Notes under the pieces: model-generated | Told to the model about the DNA's origin: nothing | What the model saw: the letters and a program-made list of their open reading frames with translations, nothing else | The model's database searches: none | Program-made: the position numbers and the translations under genes | In this document: piece by piece, positions 8,797 to 17,026 of the stretch | How positions within the stretch are numbered: the stretch's first letter is position 1 | Layout: every line of letters starts with the position of its first letter | NCBI RefSeq assembly: GCF_009720625.1 | Contig: NZ_CP046266.1 | Location: 4,693,501 to 4,757,500, forward strand | Reading direction: 5' to 3' | Source: Metabacillus sediminilitoris | Lineage (GTDB): Bacteria > Bacillota > Bacilli > Bacillales > Bacillaceae | DNA: 64,000 bases

Positions 8797-9960
8797 TTAT
8801 AAGGAAGCCGTTAATATTGCTGTTACATCCTCTTTATTAAGTGCTTTAAAGTTTCCAAATTCACCGTATACCATCGCTTTATCTGCCATTAACTCGATAT
8901 TTTCATTCCCAATGTTGTAGTCTTGTAATCGACTTGGCGCACCGATGCTATTCCAGAATTCACGTAGTTTTTCAATTCCCTCTAATGCAATGGTTCTGTC
9001 ATCTTTGCCACTAGGATCCACTTGAAAGACATTTACAGCTAATTGTACAAATCTAGATACATTTTCATCTAATGTATGCTTCATCCAATGTGGGAAAATG
9101 ATCGCTAATCCGCCGCCATGTGGAATGTCGTATACAGCTGATACGGCGTGTTCAATATTATGTGTAGCCCAGTCTCCATGATAGCCCATTGATAATTGGC
9201 CATTTAAGGCAATTGTTCCACAATAAAGAATCGTTTCACGGAGCTCATAGTTTTCAAGATTCTCTAATAACTTAGGTGCAGTTTCAATCACTGTTTTTAA
9301 AAGTGATTCACAAAAACGATCTTGTAATGGTGTATTTTTCGTATGATGAAAATAATGTTCAAAAACATGTGACATGATATCAACCATTCCATAGATAGTT
9401 TGGTTTTCGGGTACAGTAAAGGTGTTGGACGGATCTAAAATTGAAAATTTCGGATATGTAACTGGACTGCCCCATCCATATTTTTCTTTCGTTTCCCAAT
9501 TTGTAATAACAGAGCCTGCATTCATCTCAGAACCTGTTGCTGCTATTGTTAACACAGTCCCGAACGGCAGAGCTTCAGTCGGAATATACTTTTTTGTAAC
9601 AATATCCCAAGCATCCCCATTATATTTTGCACCTACAGAAATCGCTTTTGTACAATCAATGACACTGCCGCCGCCGACTGCTAAAATAAACTCGATATTT
9701 TCTGTCTTGCATATTTCCACACCACGATGTACTGTTGATAATCTCGGATTTGGTTCAACTCCTGATAATTCAACATATTCAACATTGATTTTTTTAAATA
9801 GGTTAACAACTTGATCATAGAGACCATTTTGTTTAATACTTCCTCCGCCATAAACAAGCAATACTTTTTTTCCGTATTTCGGGATCTCAGTCTCTAATTG
9901 CTCGACCTGTCCTTTCCCAAAGATTAATTGTGTCGGGTTATAGTATGTAAAGTTTTCCAA
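8797..9960 (-). CDS. yugJ: Iron-containing NAD(P)H-dependent alcohol (butanol) dehydrogenase
   Basis: 387 aa, the same length as B. subtilis YugJ and very similar along its length ([18 protein letters not shown] start, [19 protein letters not shown]). The cofactor site is [12 protein letters not shown]. Metal ligands are expected in [11 protein letters not shown] and the later [18 protein letters not shown] segment. It reduces aldehydes to alcohols, probably in redox balancing. B. subtilis has adjacent paralogues yugJ and yugK, and only one is present here. The ATG follows GGGAGGCGAT. Confidence 0.92.
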   Translation of the reverse strand: MENFTYYNPTQLIFGKGQVEQLETEIPKYGKKVLLVYGGGSIKQNGLYDQVVNLFKKINVEYVELSGVEPNPRLSTVHRGVEICKTENIEFILAVGGGSVIDCTKAISVGAKYNGDAWDIVTKKYIPTEALPFGTVLTIAATGSEMNAGSVITNWETKEKYGWGSPVTYPKFSILDPSNTFTVPENQTIYGMVDIMSHVFEHYFHHTKNTPLQDRFCESLLKTVIETAPKLLENLENYELRETILYCGTIALNGQLSMGYHGDWATHNIEHAVSAVYDIPHGGGLAIIFPHWMKHTLDENVSRFVQLAVNVFQVDPSGKDDRTIALEGIEKLREFWNSIGAPSRLQDYNIGNENIELMADKAMVYGEFGNFKALNKEDVTAILTASL

Positions 9961-10100
9961 TTCATATCGCCTCCCATAGTTAGATTATGTACATTTAAAA
10001 ATTGAATGTAAAGGAAAGCGAATTTCCAATAATTTTCACATATAGTTTTCCGATATTTTCACAACCTAATGGTGTAGTCATTAATTAAGGAGGTTACAAA

Positions 10101-10328
10101 ATGAGTGGAATTCAACGTATTGCACTGCTACTTACCATCATTGGTGCTATCAACTGGGGACTTATTGGATTTTTCGGATTCAATTTAGTAGCTGCCATTT
10201 TTGGTGACGATACAGCATTATCAAGAATTATATACGGGTTAGTGGGAATAGCAGGTTTAATTAACCTAGGTTTACTATTTAAGCCTTCAGAAGAAGTTGC
10301 TAGAGAACCACGTCCAGAAGCGCGATAA
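10101..10328 (+). CDS. yuzA: YuzA, DUF378 small membrane protein
   Basis: 75 aa with two hydrophobic segments (about 8-28 and 40-60). The family pattern INWGLIGFFGFNLVA identifies DUF378/YuzA, a small membrane protein of unknown function next to yugI in B. subtilis. A strong AAGGAGG lies 8 nt before the ATG. The short C-terminus is charged and polar. Confidence 0.88.
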   Translation: MSGIQRIALLLTIIGAINWGLIGFFGFNLVAAIFGDDTALSRIIYGLVGIAGLINLGLLFKPSEEVAREPRPEAR

Positions 10329-10333
10329 ATTTT

Positions 10334-10369
10334 TAAAGAGGCTAATAATAATGTTAGCTTCTTTTTTTA
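10334..10369 (+). terminator. Terminator of yuzA
   Basis: AAAGAGGCTAA / TTAGCTTCTTT stem followed by a T run soon after the yuzA stop. Confidence 0.8.
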
Positions 10370-10371
10370 CA

Positions 10372-10407
10372 AAAAAAAGGATGGGAATCTTACTTCCCAT
10401 CCTTTTT
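10372..10407 (-). terminator. Bidirectional terminator, mainly for yugI
   Basis: AAAGGATGGGAA / TTCCCATCCTTT perfect stem with A/T tails, between the convergent ends of yuzA and yugI. Confidence 0.85.
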
Positions 10408-10411
10408 ATCA

Positions 10412-10813
10412 TTATTTTTTAATTTCTTCGCGTTTTGATTGTTCGATCCACTCTTCAAGTTTATCTTTTAATGTATTAAAACCTTGTGGAGTTTCTGTTT
10501 CAGTTTTAACTGTTGCTTGACGTTTTTTAGGTTTTCTTTGTACTGCTTCTTTCTTTTCTTCAACAGGTGCTTCTTGAGTTGCACGAATTGATAAACTGAT
10601 TTTTCCTGAGTTTTCGTCAATTGAAAGAACTTTAACTTGTACTTCATCATTAAGTTTTAAATGTTCGTTTACATCTTTAACAAAACCATGAGTAATTTCA
10701 GAAATGTGAACTAATCCTTGTGTTTCTTCGTCAAGAGCTACGAACGCACCGTAAGCTTGAATCCCTGTTACTTTACCTGTATGAACACTACCAACTTCGT
10801 ATTTTGTTGTCAT
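10412..10813 (-). CDS. yugI: S1-domain RNA-binding protein YugI (general stress protein 13)
   Basis: 133 aa. An S1 domain covers about residues 5-75 (VGSVHTGKVTGIQAYGAFV, then VHISEITHGFV and DEVQVKVLSID). A lysine- and glutamate-rich tail follows (EEKKEAVQRKPKKRQ). This matches B. subtilis YugI/GSP13, a ribosome-associated stress protein. It stands alone between two terminators. The start is preceded by TAGGAGTGTTATT. Confidence 0.92.
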   Translation of the reverse strand: MTTKYEVGSVHTGKVTGIQAYGAFVALDEETQGLVHISEITHGFVKDVNEHLKLNDEVQVKVLSIDENSGKISLSIRATQEAPVEEKKEAVQRKPKKRQATVKTETETPQGFNTLKDKLEEWIEQSKREEIKK

Positions 10814-10926
10814 AATAACACTCCTAATTTCTTATATTTAAATGTCCTTTTATACGCAATAAAAAATTATACCACATCTTTACGTATTTATCAAAAATAA
10901 AATATGCTCTCATAATTAGTATACCC

Positions 10927-10951
10927 AAAAAAGCAACGGATGAAGCCGCTG
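10927..10951 (-). terminator. Terminator of the sigma/anti-sigma-like operon
   Basis: On the minus strand AGCAGCGG / CCGTTGCT with six T residues follows the stop of the 559-aa membrane protein. Confidence 0.65.
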
Positions 10952-10954
10952 CTA

Positions 10955-12634
10955 TTAAAGTGGTTTATATTCAATCTTTGGGTAGCCATTTTCCAATTTC
11001 ATACGAAAAGTAACCATGTCACCATTCTCTATCATAAAGATGTGTTCAATCACTTCACCATCTTGCAGGTAGTTTGTGTTCACATTTGTGACCTCATTGG
11101 AAAGTGCTTGAAAGTCAAATGCTGATTCTTTCATTTCTATTTGAAACGCTTCTAGTTCAGGAAGCTTTCCATTCTCTCTATCTGTGGAAAGTTTATAAGC
11201 TGTTTCATAATCACCTTTTTCAATTGCATACATATATATTCTTGCAACAGCCATTTCGATTGTATTCATCCCGGCATAAGGCTGTGTATAAATCGCCAAG
11301 TCACCACTTTCTTTAAACATTTCATACCTAGTGACCATCTCTTTCGTAATTGGCAATAAATTAGTTTGAATGGCATATACATCACTTTTTGGCTTTAACT
11401 CGCCTGAAACTTCAATCTTTGTTTTGACTATTTCATCTGTATAGTAGAAATGTGCTCCCTCAAGCTTTTGATAAAAATCTTTGACTATTTTGGCTGTTTC
11501 AGAAAACTTATTTTCATTTAGTAATGACTCAAAATCCGCTTTTACTTCAGCTTTTATTTTGCCATCTTCCGTTGTGATCGAAGTGTTGTTCGTGCCTTTT
11601 AAATAGAAGTTCAAGTATAAAGCGTACTGCTCTTTTAATTCTTCTCCTTTCGATGACGTTGGATTATTTAGAACAAAATTTTCAATTTCTAGTAATCGTT
11701 CACCTAAATTTTTATGACTAATAGAGAGCGCTCCGTCTAACAAAGCTTTCTTCTCTGATTTGATTTTCAAGTATACTTTCGCATCTTCATCTAAGGAATG
11801 TAATTGGTTATGAATCGTTGAATAATCTGGTCCGAAATTTATAGAACCTTCTCCCTCATGAAAGAATGCATAACCATAAGAATGTAAGGCTTTTATTAAT
11901 TCGCTATATTCTTGATTATCTGTTACGATTGTTCCGGCATTTAATTCATCGACATATGATTCAATATCGGTTACTGTTGATTGGTTTTCCAAATACAATT
12001 GATCCCATTTTTCATAAAACAGTTCATGCAGCATGTCTAGTTTATCAAGATAATCATATAGTTGATCCGCACGAATCGTTTCATCATTTGCGGCTGTTTC
12101 TTGTAATAAGGCAAATTCTTCTTGTGGCATTGATACTCGATAAGAAATGATTCCCTTTACTTTTTCCATGTAAGATGTAAGCTCTTCTTGTGAAGCATAA
12201 TTTTCTCTTTCCTCAAACTTCTCAACAGCATTTTTTGCTTCTTGTACAAAGCCATACTGCTCAACATCTTCAAAATCCAACTTCTCTTTAAGCTCATCTA
12301 GTTTACGTTCATAATAGCCGCGAGTTTCATTTATTGCTGCTTCTATATTTTCATCTGTAACGGGGTGATTGATTATTTCTTCGTTAGGTGTTGTTGATTC
12401 ACCACTAGTCCCGTCTTTTGAATTTGTTAAAAATTGTGCACCTAAAATTCCACCGATAAGAAGAACCCCAATAAATGATGCAATATATGGAAGTTGGAAA
12501 AATATACGGATTTTATGTGGTTTTTCATTTTTTTTCACAACATTGATTATTTTCTCAGGTGAGGAAATAGTTGAGATATGTTCATAGGAATTCTTTAAAC
12601 TTTGCATTTTTTCTTCAAATAATTTGTCATCCAT
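10955..12634 (-). CDS. Large single-pass membrane protein, candidate anti-sigma factor
   Basis: 559 aa. A short cytoplasmic N-terminus (about 1-42) leads to one membrane helix (about 48-66, ending GGILGAQFL) and then about 490 residues outside the cell. That domain is glutamate- and lysine-rich, largely helical and partly coiled-coil-like (RGYYERKLDELKEKL). I do not recognise it. It overlaps the ECF sigma gene by 8 nt (ATGGATGA). The ATG at 12634 is preferred over a GTG at 12643 because GGAAGG precedes it by 8 nt. Position, topology and coupling suggest an anti-sigma factor, but I see no clear zinc-ASD motif, so this is inference. Confidence 0.75.
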   Translation of the reverse strand: MDDKLFEEKMQSLKNSYEHISTISSPEKIINVVKKNEKPHKIRIFFQLPYIASFIGVLLIGGILGAQFLTNSKDGTSGESTTPNEEIINHPVTDENIEAAINETRGYYERKLDELKEKLDFEDVEQYGFVQEAKNAVEKFEERENYASQEELTSYMEKVKGIISYRVSMPQEEFALLQETAANDETIRADQLYDYLDKLDMLHELFYEKWDQLYLENQSTVTDIESYVDELNAGTIVTDNQEYSELIKALHSYGYAFFHEGEGSINFGPDYSTIHNQLHSLDEDAKVYLKIKSEKKALLDGALSISHKNLGERLLEIENFVLNNPTSSKGEELKEQYALYLNFYLKGTNNTSITTEDGKIKAEVKADFESLLNENKFSETAKIVKDFYQKLEGAHFYYTDEIVKTKIEVSGELKPKSDVYAIQTNLLPITKEMVTRYEMFKESGDLAIYTQPYAGMNTIEMAVARIYMYAIEKGDYETAYKLSTDRENGKLPELEAFQIEMKESAFDFQALSNEVTNVNTNYLQDGEVIEHIFMIENGDMVTFRMKLENGYPKIEYKPL

Positions 12635-13187
12635 GTATGTCACCTTCCTTCCTGCTAAGTTCTTCCAACATTTTCTTTAGCATTGTCTTTCCCCGTAATA
12701 ATCTCGTTTTGACTGTAGATAATGAAATCGACATAATTTCAGCGATTTCATCGTATTTCTTGTCATGAAAATAATATAAGACAATTGGTATTCGGTATTT
12801 TTCATCAAGTTTTTGAATGGCGATGTGAAGAATACGATCCTCTTCATTTCGCAGCACTTTAGCCTCTATTTCGGGATAATCATGATTGCGAACATCTTGT
12901 TGAATTTTAAAAACCTTTCGCAGGTTTGATTGACGTTTTCTTGCAAAGTCCCTTGTTACATTTAAGGTGATTTTATATAACCATGTTGAAAATTTTGCCT
13001 GCGAAAATTGGTCAAGAAAGCGATAGACTCGAATAAATACTTCCTGTGTTATATCTTCTATTTCTTCATGCCTATTACCTAATTGGTAGGCGAATTTCTC
13101 AACAATCGGATAATGGATTTCTACAAGTTGTCCGAATGCGTTCATGTTTCCTTGCTTAGCCTTTTTGATTAATTCGTCTTCAGTCAT
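12627..13187 (-). CDS. ECF-type RNA polymerase sigma factor
   Basis: 186 aa. Region 2 is visible as DITQEVFIRVYRFLDQF followed by KFSTWLYKITLN. Region 4 ends with YDEIAEIMSISLSTVKTRL, a helix-turn-helix for the -35 element. The length and two-domain layout fit the ECF (group 4) family; I cannot assign a named B. subtilis member. The start ATG follows a run of 11 G ending GGGGAG, which also serves as the Shine-Dalgarno. Co-expressed with the overlapping downstream membrane protein. No counterpart is known to me at this place in B. subtilis. Confidence 0.92.
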   Translation of the reverse strand: MTEDELIKKAKQGNMNAFGQLVEIHYPIVEKFAYQLGNRHEEIEDITQEVFIRVYRFLDQFSQAKFSTWLYKITLNVTRDFARKRQSNLRKVFKIQQDVRNHDYPEIEAKVLRNEEDRILHIAIQKLDEKYRIPIVLYYFHDKKYDEIAEIMSISLSTVKTRLLRGKTMLKKMLEELSRKEGDIHG

Positions 13188-13195
13188 CTCGGGCT

Positions 13196-13206
13196 CCCCC
13201 CCCCCC
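13196..13206 (-). repeat. 11-nt homopolymeric G tract before the ECF sigma gene
   Basis: On the coding strand eleven consecutive G residues end in GGGGAG six nt before the sigma ATG. Such a tract is exceptional in this AT-rich window and is prone to length change by polymerase slippage. Confidence 0.8.
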
Positions 13207-13294
13207 TATCTTTCATTCATAAAACGTGATTTTGCGTATAATTGTTTCATATTTGAAAAAGGTATTTTTGAGGAAAAGTTGAAATGGAGGTTAC

Positions 13295-13475
13295 TTCTTT
13301 TAAAAAAGGCTCTAAGAACTTGCCTGTTGATTGCAGCGAGGTGTTCACTTTCCGCGGGCGGGTCTGGGAGCCCTCCTCGGCGCTATGCGCCTGTGGGGTC
13401 TTCCTCTGACTCGCTTTTCTAAGTAGGAGTCTTACAAAATCAACAAAGTATTAAAATCAACAATGAGTCTTAATA
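13295..13475 (+). repeat. Dispersed intergenic repeat, family A (divergent type)
   Basis: Contains the family core GTTGATTGCAGCGAG, a GC-rich centre (CCGCGGGCGGG) and an end with TAGGAGTC and AAAATCAACAATGAG. A reverse-oriented relative sharing GTTGATTGCAGC and ATCAATAATGAG lies at 39187-39275. No coding frame is evident. The unusual GC content marks it as inserted DNA. Confidence 0.65.
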
Positions 13476-13501
13476 AAATTTAAAAAGTAGGTTTAAAGCA
13501 C

Positions 13502-13552
13502 AAAAAAAGGGGGATAATACAAGCATAAGGCTTTCTAGTATTCCCCCCTTTT
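13502..13552 (-). terminator. Terminator of alaR-alaT
   Basis: AAAGGGGGATAATAC pairs with GTATTCCCCCCTTT around a 17-nt loop. On the minus strand it ends in seven T residues, downstream of alaT. Confidence 0.75.
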
Positions 13553-13563
13553 ATTTCTCTATA

Positions 13564-13592
13564 TGGCTGACCATTAATGGTCGGCTTTTTTT
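13564..13592 (+). terminator. Plus-strand hairpin with T run, no obvious upstream gene
   Basis: GCTGACCATTAATGGTCGGC followed by seven T residues is a classical terminator in the plus direction. The nearest plus-strand gene upstream is yuzA, more than 3 kb away, so it may belong to the repeat or end an unseen transcript. Confidence 0.5.
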
Positions 13593-13638
13593 ATTGTTAA
13601 TGAAATCACTACTGTTGACGCGTACTATTCGCCGAAAA

Positions 13639-14808
13639 TCACGTACGACTTTCCACAAATCGCTGCATTCTTCTTACAGCTTCTTGAAGCTGTTCTAAAG
13701 ATGATGCATATGAACAACGAACAAATCCTTCTCCGCTTTTACCAAATACATTTCCGGGAACGACGGCAACCTTTTCTTCCATTAATAGTTGTTCAGCAAA
13801 TTCCTCTGATGTAAGGTTTGTTTTTTGAATGGATGGAAATGCGTAAAATGCACCACCAGGAACATGGCAAGTTAACCCAATGTCATTTAATGCTCCCACA
13901 AATAAATTCCTGCGTTGTCTATAGCTCTTTTTCATGTGAATAACATCTTCTTTTCCATTTTTCATTGCTTCAATAGCAGCATATTGTGCCATTGTTGGTG
14001 CACACATCATGGAATACTGATGAATTTTCAACATGGCATTTAGAAATTCCGGATTTGCAGCAATATATCCTAGTCGCCATCCAGTCATCGCAAATCCTTT
14101 TGAAAACCCTGAAACAAGTATTGTACGTTCCTCCATACCCTTAATCGAAACAAAGCTTGTATACGCTTCATCATATGTAAGCTCTGCATAGATTTCATCG
14201 GAAATGACTAACAAATCATACTTTTCAATGATCTCAGCAATCATTTCAAGCTCTTTTTTGTTAAGACAAGTTCCTGTTGGATTATTTGGCGAACATAAGA
14301 TAATGGCTTTTGTCTTCTCAGTAATCGCCTTTTCAAGCTCTTCTGGTTGAAGTTTAAATTCCATATCCCCTGTTGTTTGGACTGGAACGGGAATCCCTCC
14401 TGCTAATGTAACAAGTGATGCATACGAAACAAAACTAGGTTCGATCACGATTACTTCATCACCAGGATTTACAATTGCTCTTAATGATATATCGAGTGCT
14501 TGACTTCCACCAACCGTAACTAATACTTGATTATGTGGATTGTACTCAATATTCGTTAAATTTTTTAAATAATGGCTGATTTCTTTTCTCAGTTCAATTA
14601 ATCCAGCATTTGCTGTATAGGAAGTATATCCTTGTTCTAATGAAAGAATACAAGCCTCCCTTACATTCCAAGGTGTAACAAAGTCAGGCTCTCCAACACC
14701 TAACGAAATAACACCTTCCATACCTGCAGCTAAATCGAAAAACTTTCGGATTCCCGATGGTTTTAATTCTTGTACGATATTTGAGAGGTAATATGAAGGT
14801 TCAATCAT
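13639..14808 (-). CDS. alaT: Alanine transaminase AlaT (class I aminotransferase)
   Basis: 389 aa. PLP enzyme of fold type I: ILCSPNNPTGTCL (substrate region), VISDEIYAELTY (PLP-interacting Asp/Tyr) and the Schiff-base lysine in VSGFSKGFAMTGWRLGY. B. subtilis AlaT (YugH) makes alanine and is co-transcribed with its Lrp-type regulator AlaR. The same order is seen here with a 4-nt ATGA overlap. Cytosolic. Confidence 0.92.
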   Translation of the reverse strand: MIEPSYYLSNIVQELKPSGIRKFFDLAAGMEGVISLGVGEPDFVTPWNVREACILSLEQGYTSYTANAGLIELRKEISHYLKNLTNIEYNPHNQVLVTVGGSQALDISLRAIVNPGDEVIVIEPSFVSYASLVTLAGGIPVPVQTTGDMEFKLQPEELEKAITEKTKAIILCSPNNPTGTCLNKKELEMIAEIIEKYDLLVISDEIYAELTYDEAYTSFVSIKGMEERTILVSGFSKGFAMTGWRLGYIAANPEFLNAMLKIHQYSMMCAPTMAQYAAIEAMKNGKEDVIHMKKSYRQRRNLFVGALNDIGLTCHVPGGAFYAFPSIQKTNLTSEEFAEQLLMEEKVAVVPGNVFGKSGEGFVRCSYASSLEQLQEAVRRMQRFVESRT

Positions 14809-15305
14809 GGTGACACCACAATTCTCTTGTCCTCATCTTCTTGTTCAAATATTGTGCCATCATGCTTATATTTTTTTAAGATAAAATGAGTTGTTGTTGA
14901 TAAGACGGAATCTAAAGTTGAAAGTTTATCTGAAACGAACTGTGCAATCTCAGACATTGATTTACCTTCAATAATAATGGAAAGATCATAAGCTCCAGAC
15001 ATTAAATAAACAGATTTCACTTCTTTAAAACGGTAAATTCTGCTTGCAATTTCATCAAAGCCAACACCGCGTTTTGGCTGAACTTTGACATCGATCATTG
15101 CTTTTACACCTTCATGTCCGTCAACTTTCCCCCAATTTATTTGTGCAGTATAGTCAACAATTATGCGCTGGTCTTCTAAATTTTTTATTAATTGTTTTGT
15201 TTCATCTTCTGTCAACTCAATCATTTTGGCGATTTGTTCTGCAGATAAGCGACAGTCATTCTCTAGAAGCTCTAATATTTCGACTTCCTTTTCTGTAAAC
15301 TTCAT
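14805..15305 (-). CDS. alaR: Lrp/AsnC-family regulator AlaR
   Basis: 166 aa. N-terminal helix-turn-helix (ILELLENDCRLSAEQIAKMI) and a C-terminal RAM/AsnC ligand domain (YLMSGAYDLSIIIEGKSM). B. subtilis AlaR activates alaT in response to alanine. The ATG at 15305 is 8 nt after AGGAG; a GTG nine bases upstream (15314) is too close to it. First gene of the alaR-alaT operon. Confidence 0.9.
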   Translation of the reverse strand: MKFTEKEVEILELLENDCRLSAEQIAKMIELTEDETKQLIKNLEDQRIIVDYTAQINWGKVDGHEGVKAMIDVKVQPKRGVGFDEIASRIYRFKEVKSVYLMSGAYDLSIIIEGKSMSEIAQFVSDKLSTLDSVLSTTTHFILKKYKHDGTIFEQEDEDKRIVVSP

Positions 15306-15563
15306 TTTCACCACTCCTACTATTCAAATCTTCAGATAATTATATCACTCTATTGCATGTTTTTCATATGATTTCAACGAAAGAATAACGGGTAAGTTTT
15401 AACATGTGTGAACCATTTTTTTTCGGTAAAAATATAAAAAACTTCATTAGTTATTTAGCAAGTGACGATAAAAAATATACTCATCACCACCAATTGCTAA
15501 ACGACACTTCATTTTATCATAGGATTAACAACTATATATAGAAAAAAAACGGAGTGAATGCTT

Positions 15564-16397
15564 ATGGAAAAAAGTCATTATTATTGCAGTACCATGAACA
15601 TTCTTGGTGTAAACGTACATTATGAGGTGTATGAAAAATATCCTACGAAGCCAACAATGGTACTGATACATGGATTCTTGTCCTCGAGCTTTTGTTATCG
15701 AAAAATCATTCCATTATTAGAGAATGAATTCCGAATTATTGCCATCGATCTTCCGCCTTTCGGAAAAACAGAGAAGTCAACAAGGTTTGTCCATTCATAC
15801 AAAAACATGGCAAACTTGGTTATTCAATTAGTAGAAAGTTTACAAATTAAAAAAGCTTATATTGTTGGTCATTCAATGGGTGGACAAGTTTCCCTTATTG
15901 CAGCTAAAGAAAGACCAGATTTATTTGAAAAAGTCGTACTTTTATGCAGCTCAGGCTACATGAAGCGTGTCCATCCAACTTTAATATTCGGTTCCTATGT
16001 TCCTTATTTTTATTTATGCATTAAACATTGGCTTGCACGTCAAGGTGTGTTAAAAAATTTATACAATGTCGTTTATGACCGATCTCTCATTGATCAAGAG
16101 ATGATGGATGGCTATATGGAACCATTTCATGATGATCGTATTTTTATGGCCTTAAATAGAATGATTCGCGATCATGAAGGCGATCTTGGCGCTGAGGAAC
16201 TAAAGTTAATCGAACAACCGAGTCTGCTTATTTGGGGAGATGAAGATAAAATTGTTCCCGTCCAAGTTGGTGAGCGATTGAACAAAGACCTGCCAAACTC
16301 AACCTTTTTCTCCTTTAAAAACACAGGCCATTTAGTACCAGAAGAAAGACCAGAGCATGTAACAGAGAAAATATTTGATTTTTGTCAGGCAAACTAG
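15564..16397 (+). CDS. yugF: Alpha/beta hydrolase YugF
   Basis: 277 aa. Oxyanion motif VLIHGFLSS, nucleophile elbow in VGHSMGGQVS, acid in LIWGDEDKIVP and catalytic His in NTGHLVPEERPE, so the triad is complete. It matches B. subtilis YugF, beside alaR-alaT; the substrate is unknown. The ATG at 15564 is used because GGAGTGA lies nine bases before it, whereas the first ATG (15558) overlaps the ribosome site. Family B repeat DNA begins at its stop. Confidence 0.9.
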   Translation: MEKSHYYCSTMNILGVNVHYEVYEKYPTKPTMVLIHGFLSSSFCYRKIIPLLENEFRIIAIDLPPFGKTEKSTRFVHSYKNMANLVIQLVESLQIKKAYIVGHSMGGQVSLIAAKERPDLFEKVVLLCSSGYMKRVHPTLIFGSYVPYFYLCIKHWLARQGVLKNLYNVVYDRSLIDQEMMDGYMEPFHDDRIFMALNRMIRDHEGDLGAEELKLIEQPSLLIWGDEDKIVPVQVGERLNKDLPNSTFFSFKNTGHLVPEERPEHVTEKIFDFCQAN

Positions 16398-16585
16398 AAA
16401 AGCGAAAGCGCCTGTTTAGCTCCGACAAGCATAAGCCAAGCCATAATAGAAGGCGCGTTCTTTGCCTTCCATTATGGCTTGGCTTATAACTCAAGGAGCT
16501 TGGCGCTGCAGCTAGATAAAAAGAAAAAGCGGAGCACCTCGTTAAACCCGACAACCGGGCATGGCGCTTCCGCTTTATATGATTT
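16393..16585 (+). repeat. Dispersed hairpin-rich intergenic repeat, family B
   Basis: Starts AAAAGCGAAAGCGCCTG, contains TAGCTCCGACAAGCATAAG, a long near-perfect inverted repeat (CATAAGCCAAGCCATAAT against ATTATGGCTTGGCTTAT around GAAGG/CCTTC) and then GGAGCTTGGCGCTG. A second hairpin ending GCGCTTCCGCTTT follows. The same ends and centre recur at 54309-54530. Confidence 0.75.
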
Positions 16586-16602
16586 TATGTTAAGGATAAA
16601 AC

Positions 16603-16863
16603 TTAAATCTCACAGCTCGAATTATTTTTAATAAATAGAAGTTGTTTCGAAAGCTTCTCACATTTTTTGAGTGGAATGATTTCCTCAAATGAAAACTCAT
16701 AAATGGCTTGAATTTTTCTTGCTAGAAGGATTTCATCATCATATATATGAACAGCTTGAAGAACATCTACTATTTCTGTATCGTAACTTCCTTCACCGTA
16801 GCCTAGTGGATCCCACTTAAATAATATTTCCATCAATTGAATATTTGTTTGCTGCGCTTCCAT
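16603..16863 (-). CDS. yugE: YugE, DUF1871 family protein
   Basis: 86 aa, soluble and acidic. The FKWDPLGYGEGSYDTEI segment and overall pattern fit the DUF1871/YugE family of unknown function, in the expected place between yugF and patB. The start ATG follows AAAGGTGAAAAA. No catalytic motif is visible. Confidence 0.8.
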   Translation of the reverse strand: MEAQQTNIQLMEILFKWDPLGYGEGSYDTEIVDVLQAVHIYDDEILLARKIQAIYEFSFEEIIPLKKCEKLSKQLLFIKNNSSCEI

Positions 16864-17026
16864 TTTTTCACCTTTTACGTTCTTATTTTTTGCACTGTCA
16901 TTGTATCATAATTGTGAGGTTATATACTAAGAAATGTAGTCATTCTCAAATATCCTTTAATATTTCTTGATTGTAATATTTTACTTATCGTCAAATATGA
17001 TCTTAAATAATAATGAGGTGATAGAA

